A stretch of DNA of 64,000 nt from B18-G4 sp032250805 (GTDB lineage: Bacteria > Bacteroidota > Bacteroidia > Bacteroidales > B18-G4), in NCBI GenBank assembly GCA_032250805.1, contig JAVVEM010000010.1, positions 34,064 to 98,063 on the forward strand, read 5' to 3'. Below are positions 60,400 to 64,000 of this stretch, piece after piece. The notes beneath the pieces are model-generated. The model worked only from the letters and a program-made list of their open reading frames with translations. It did not search any database and was not told the origin of the DNA. Within the stretch, counting starts at the first letter, position 1. Each line of letters starts with the position of its first letter. A program made the translations under genes and the position numbers.

Positions 60400-61755
60400 T
60401 TAAAGAATCTCAACACGCCGGTTGTTTGCGCGTCCTTCTTCCGTATCATTGGTATCGACAGGTTTTGTTTCGCCAAAGCCTTTAATAACGATACGGTCTT
60501 CTGCCACGCCTTTATCCACCAGATAGTCTTTTACAGCCCGGGCCCTGCTTTCGGAGAGGCTCTGGTTGTAACTTTCCATACCGGTATTATCGGTATGACC
60601 GGCAGCGATGATGGTTGTTTCTTCGCTGTTCAAAAGCTGATCGGCAAGGGCATCAAGTTTTTCCATGTCTTCGGCATCCAGTTTGGTAACATCGAGTCCG
60701 AAGTAAATGGTAATGTCTTTATTAACAGGTGGGGGTGGCGGGGGCGGGCAGCCATCCATTTCAGCTACACCGGCAACATCCGGACATGCGTCCTTATGAT
60801 CAGGAATTCCATCGCCATCAGTATCGGGGCATCCATCCCACTCTTTCGGGCCGGCTTTTGACGGGCAGGCATCTTCTGAATCGATAATGCCATCGCCATC
60901 GGTATCAGGACAGCCATCAAATTCAGGCAGGCCGGCAACCTCAGGACAAGCGTCTTCTGCGTCGATGATGCCGTCGCCATCGGTATCGGGGCAGCCATTG
61001 AATTCGGCTGTTCCGGCCTCATCCGGACATGCATCTTCTGAATCCATAATGCCATCGCCATCGGTATCAGGGCAGCCATTGAATTCTTCCACGCCAAATT
61101 CATCAGGACATTCATCGTCCCTGTCGGGGATACCATCGCCATCGGTATCGGCTTGTTTTCCCGGACAAATGCGAAAACCAAATGAATAGTTCAGGTTATC
61201 ATTAATATTGTATGCACCCAGATATGGATCTTCGCTTGTATTTTCAACAGCACCATCATATTCTTTAGGATCAACACCGGCCATTCCGCCGTATGCCATT
61301 TCTGCATAAAAGCCAAATCCATGAGTAAACCAGATATTGAATCCCAGTCCGCCATTGTATGCAAAATGAATGTTTTCGTTCATGCTTGCACCGCCAAGGG
61401 TAGCATACAGATAAGGGTCAAAAACTTTTTCATGCAGGATCCGCCATTGAATGCCAAGGTCGAGTTCAAGGAATTGGTCCTTGTCTTCCCAATAAGGGTT
61501 GTCGAGTTTTACCGCTGAGAACTGCGCCACGGCAGTCCAGTGTTTTGCCAGGTAGAAGCCTCCGGAAACCCTTACAGGAATTCCTTTATGGTTCCAGTGA
61601 GCATCGGTAAGCAATTTGTCGAATTGCTGTGTAACAACAAAGTCGTTGAAATAGGCTCCTGCACTGATCGTCCACTTTTTATCATAAAGCTGTGCCGACA
61701 GGCTGAAGGCCGTAAATGTAAATACAACGACCAAAAGGGTACGTAGTGTTTTCAT
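60400..61755 (-). CDS. OmpA-family outer-membrane protein with TSP type-3 repeats
   Basis: A 451-residue protein: a signal peptide (to about 21), an eight-strand-barrel-like N-terminal domain (about 25-195), then five calcium-binding thrombospondin type-3 repeats of about 25 residues (units such as DTDGDGIIDSEDACP). A run of seven prolines follows, then a C-terminal OmpA domain (about 335-451) with AGHTDNTGMESYNQ and ARAVKDYLVDKG that binds peptidoglycan. It tethers the outer membrane to the wall. The repeats are near-identical in DNA. A strong promoter and terminator frame it as a single gene. Confidence 0.95.
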   Translation of the reverse strand: MKTLRTLLVVVFTFTAFSLSAQLYDKKWTISAGAYFNDFVVTQQFDKLLTDAHWNHKGIPVRVSGGFYLAKHWTAVAQFSAVKLDNPYWEDKDQFLELDLGIQWRILHEKVFDPYLYATLGGASMNENIHFAYNGGLGFNIWFTHGFGFYAEMAYGGMAGVDPKEYDGAVENTSEDPYLGAYNINDNLNYSFGFRICPGKQADTDGDGIPDRDDECPDEFGVEEFNGCPDTDGDGIMDSEDACPDEAGTAEFNGCPDTDGDGIIDAEDACPEVAGLPEFDGCPDTDGDGIIDSEDACPSKAGPKEWDGCPDTDGDGIPDHKDACPDVAGVAEMDGCPPPPPPPVNKDITIYFGLDVTKLDAEDMEKLDALADQLLNSEETTIIAAGHTDNTGMESYNQSLSESRARAVKDYLVDKGVAEDRIVIKGFGETKPVDTNDTEEGRANNRRVEIL

Positions 61756-61812
61756 AAATAAAGATTAGGTTAATACTCCGTTTAAGTTGTCGTTAATCAA
61801 AGGTTGATTATA

Positions 61813-61844
61813 CAAATATAGGGCAATATTCAAAAAAAACAAAA
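61813..61844 (-). promoter_or_regulatory. promoter of the OmpA-family gene
   Basis: On the minus strand, TTTTG (61844-61840), 19 bp and TATATTTG (61820-61813) are a near-perfect match. The leader to the ATG at 61755 is about 50 nt. Confidence 0.75.
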
Positions 61845-62150
61845 GTTTAATAATGCCGTGAATGTCAGTGGAGAAGGATGGTGAACACTGAAAGCATAAG
61901 TATTGGGTAAGTGCCGGAAAATTATTTCGGTGCAAGCCGATGGCGGGTTGCTCCTTTGCTAAAGCTTTGGAGCGCGAGGCAGGATGATGGGTTTTACCTG
62001 CCGGCCTTGGTGAGTGATGAGATCCAAATGATTAGTGATTAGTAAAGATTGGGAATGAAGAATTGTGAGTGAAGATTGGCGGAAAGGAACAATTCAATGT
62101 TCTTATCTTGTCCCGATTGCTCGGGATTCTTATTCCTTGTTCGTTATTCT
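61845..62150. other. intergenic region upstream of the OmpA promoter, no gene
   Basis: About 306 bp of mixed short repeats. GCTCC and GGAGC arms at about 61950-61973 form a loose hairpin, and TCCCGA-TTGC-TCGGGA at 62112-62127 is a perfect 6-bp hairpin like the one at 4704-4719. Stretches such as GTGATTAGTGATTAG are slippage-like. Nothing codes here. Confidence 0.5.
62112..62127. repeat. TCCCGA/TCGGGA hairpin
   Basis: A perfect 6-bp stem with loop TTGC downstream of the last T9SS gene. It could act as a weak terminator, or be a copy of the dispersed hairpin element seen at 4704-4719. Confidence 0.45.
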
Positions 62151-63026
62151 TTATTCTTTAAGCATCTTCACCACACTCACCCCATCTCCGCTCCTCAGCA
62201 CCCCGTAATACAATCCCGCCGGCAAATGACCCGGAGACCAGGTGATCTTGTGACGGGGGGACTTTGAGACGGAGGGACCTGGTGACCGGGATTGATACAC
62301 CAGAGCTCCCATTGCATTGTAAATTGATATTTGGAATTTGGAGTTTCCTTTGAGTTCAAACTCAATGGTGGTTGTGGTTGTGAAGGGGTTGGGGTAGGCT
62401 AATAACTGAAGAAATGATCGCTGTTCAGGGATGCTGATATGTGAGCATAATTCTTCAACTACTTCGACACTATCACACCCAACAGCGTTATGAAGTGTTA
62501 CAGAAGCGCTTGAATTAACAATATAGTCACAGATACTTGTAACTGCACACCATGACAGTGAATCATTGTAGATCATGTGTATGCCATCGATCGATTCGGC
62601 ATTGATGCTGTCAATTCCTGAAAGACTTTTAAGCCTGTAATTCCAACTAATCGTCAATCTTCCACCAATTGTTCTAAGGTTCTGAAGGGCAGACAGGTTC
62701 AAAAGGTTATCATTGCTAACAATACTTAATGCTCCACCTATGCTTTGAAGGTTATCCAAGCCATTGAGGAAAGGAAGTTCATTACAATCTACTATCAACA
62801 ATTCTCCACCAATAGCAACAATAACATTTAAACTTTGAAGACTTACAATATCATTGTTAAAACTTATCTCAACATTCCCTTCAATCTCAGTACATGTGGG
62901 ATAAAGAATCTGAAAGCTATCAATCTGAGTCTGTGTTTTGAATCTAATCCCTTCAGGAAGGCAGGATTGAGAATAGAGCATAAACGTCCATCCCGCCAGG
63001 AAGAAAATGATAATGACCTTTTTCAC
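62151..63026 (-). CDS. T9SS cargo protein with receptor L-domain-like repeats
   Basis: A 291-residue secreted protein that starts at GTG (63026), overlapping the preceding stop by 4 bp (GTGA). The signal peptide ends at LYSQ. Residues about 45-165 form leucine-rich, receptor L-domain-like repeats (SIGGALSIVSNDNLLNLSAL, TIGGRLTISWN). The C-terminal T9SS sorting domain runs from AYPNPFTTT to the end. Within it, SPGPSVSKSPRHK is encoded by an unusual GC-rich repeat. The ligand is unknown, and coupled translation with the upstream cargo gene suggests a functional pair. Confidence 0.82.
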   Translation of the reverse strand: MKKVIIIFFLAGWTFMLYSQSCLPEGIRFKTQTQIDSFQILYPTCTEIEGNVEISFNNDIVSLQSLNVIVAIGGELLIVDCNELPFLNGLDNLQSIGGALSIVSNDNLLNLSALQNLRTIGGRLTISWNYRLKSLSGIDSINAESIDGIHMIYNDSLSWCAVTSICDYIVNSSASVTLHNAVGCDSVEVVEELCSHISIPEQRSFLQLLAYPNPFTTTTTIEFELKGNSKFQISIYNAMGALVYQSRSPGPSVSKSPRHKITWSPGHLPAGLYYGVLRSGDGVSVVKMLKE

Positions 63027-63925
63027 TGCTTAATCAGCTTTACAACAGTCACCCCATCCCCACTCCTCAACACCCCGTAATACAATCCGGCCGGCAAATG
63101 CCCGGGAGACCAGGTGAGGGTGTGACGCCCGGGAGGCAGCATGTTTTCCTGAGAATAAAAAACCACTTCTCCCATCATATTGTATACTGTAAATTGTATA
63201 CTGGATATTGTATATAATTCGTACTCGATGGTAGTGGTGGTGGTGAAGGGGTTGGGGAAGGTATTTAGACTTTGATCTATTATTCTTTCATCAATCCTTG
63301 TTATGATTTCATCGCATTCCTCAAAATTCCAACCATGGTTTGGGTGGAAAGGGCTTAAGAAAAGTCCCAATGTACTGTCCTCATAGCATCGTAGCGATCC
63401 ATAAGGTTCTCCATCTGCAACAGGGAACATGAAATAGGTGCTGCCAATTCCTTCGATTACCTCATCTGCGTATTCCACAACAAGCCCATCACCACAATCA
63501 ACATACTGTAGTGTTCGTGTTTCTCCATTAATATCAATAGTGGAGGTTGAATCGACAATCATCACGAGAGGATCGCCACTTGCTGTTCCATACCAACCTA
63601 AGACTATCGTATCCCCTGCAACAGCACCAAAATATAGCAATAGATGAAAATCACCATCTCTGAAGAAGAAAACGCTATCATTGGAAGAGTACATGAAGTG
63701 AGAAAATACAGAGGTTGTATCGTATGCCCTGTCAACCTGAACAACATGCTTGCAAGGCACTCCGCTTATGATTGTATCTGATACAGACTCAAATGTTGTG
63801 TAGGAAGTTACATCAGGATTGATCGTTGCTTTGGTATAATGCCATATTGAGCCAACCTCTGCCCACTCCTGAGAGTAGCCCTGTAAGGATAGAACAGCAA
63901 TGAGAATAGTAAGTATCTTTTTCAT
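63023..63925 (-). CDS. T9SS cargo protein of unknown function
   Basis: A 300-residue secreted protein: signal peptide to about 18 (SLQGYSQ), an unassigned beta-rich region of about 190 residues, and a T9SS sorting domain from TFPNPFTTT. I recognise no domain in the middle part, which contains many Asp/Ser/Thr and aromatic residues. Its last about 30 residues are almost identical to those of the next gene, including GHLPAGLYYGVLRSGDGV. First gene of the coupled pair. The ATG is at 63925. Confidence 0.78.
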   Translation of the reverse strand: MKKILTILIAVLSLQGYSQEWAEVGSIWHYTKATINPDVTSYTTFESVSDTIISGVPCKHVVQVDRAYDTTSVFSHFMYSSNDSVFFFRDGDFHLLLYFGAVAGDTIVLGWYGTASGDPLVMIVDSTSTIDINGETRTLQYVDCGDGLVVEYADEVIEGIGSTYFMFPVADGEPYGSLRCYEDSTLGLFLSPFHPNHGWNFEECDEIITRIDERIIDQSLNTFPNPFTTTTTIEYELYTISSIQFTVYNMMGEVVFYSQENMLPPGRHTLTWSPGHLPAGLYYGVLRSGDGVTVVKLIKQ

Positions 63926-64000
63926 TGTACTTTGATTGTATGTTATGTATCAACCCCTATAAAACTGGACTAATTTCCTTTTTAGTTAATACTTGGTTAT

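Noticed and set aside
60740..61150. DNA-level repeats that could suggest a CRISPR or tandem array
   Set aside because: Units are about 75 bp, code for TSP type-3 repeats in frame, and have no unique spacers.
60887..61189. Open frame on the plus strand rich in Ser/Pro, antisense to the TSP3 repeats
   Set aside because: It is the mirror of the near-identical calcium-binding repeats of the OmpA gene. Its composition reflects the repeat and not an independent protein.
62076..62267. 63-codon plus-strand frame ending in RRPGDLVTGGL
   Set aside because: It runs antisense through the repeat in the sorting domain. Such short repeat-derived frames are common artefacts.

Overview
This window comes from a free-living, probably anaerobic or facultative member of the Bacteroidota, most likely Bacteroidales/Marinilabiliales-like. 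The evidence is: type IX secretion (T9SS) C-terminal sorting domains on several secreted proteins, a PorZ-like protein, Bacteroidota-only families (DUF3857 transglutaminases, DUF4837, DUF6249), a long-form IspG, a Na+-pumping methylmalonyl-CoA decarboxylase operon, and promoters of the Bacteroidota type (TTG/TTTG, 17-21 bp, TAnnTTTG) before many genes. I see no tRNA, rRNA, CRISPR array, insertion sequence or prophage. The sequence is a chromosome segment of housekeeping genes with a few accessory patches.

Layout. 0.1-4.6 kb: ileS, a DksA-like gene and lspA on the minus strand. 4.6-6.3 kb: a repeat-bearing gap and two poorly known genes. 6.3-18.1 kb: secreted hydrolases (polysaccharide deacetylase, M14 peptidase, phosphoesterase), a tandem pair of DUF3857/transglutaminase proteins of which the second has lost the catalytic triad, a degenerate cyclase-like protein, ThpR, a DUF6249 protein, a GNAT enzyme and an MltF-like transglycosylase. 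18.4-26.1 kb: one minus-strand exporter operon (TetR, TolC, HlyD, DUF2147, two ABC ATPases, two ABC-2 permeases) resembling E. coli CecR-YbhG-YbhFSR, with a four-helix-bundle (S23/IVP-type) gene flanked by repeats lodged inside it. 26.2-33.8 kb: a choloylglycine-hydrolase-like protein, uridine kinase, a small membrane protein, the five-gene methylmalonyl-CoA epimerase/decarboxylase operon, and pgk.

34.1-41.4 kb: TrkA/TrkH potassium uptake, then LPS-type genes (GT2, GT9, O-antigen ligase/polymerase) and a lipid kinase. 41.4-49.9 kb: ispG, porZ-like, recO, lipB, lipA, lysS. 50-54 kb: a TPR protein with a clear terminator and a TPR-PAS hybrid histidine kinase. 54-56.1 kb: a secreted peptidylarginine deiminase of the P. 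gingivalis PPAD type with a T9SS signal. 56.2-59.5 kb: tatA, an MltD-like LysM transglycosylase and DUF4837. 59.6-61.8 kb: a small lipoprotein, a 66-residue protein that reads as a bacterial histone fold, and an OmpA protein with thrombospondin type-3 repeats. 62.1-63.9 kb: two coupled T9SS cargo genes with nearly identical tails.

The observations I rate highest are the histone-fold gene at 60106-60306 and the PPAD homologue at 54033-56072, whose catalytic and substrate-carboxylate-binding residues line up with PPAD. Next are the dead transglutaminase paralogue, the repeat-flanked four-helix-bundle insertion in the exporter operon, and three tandem 13-bp repeats downstream of the tetR promoter.
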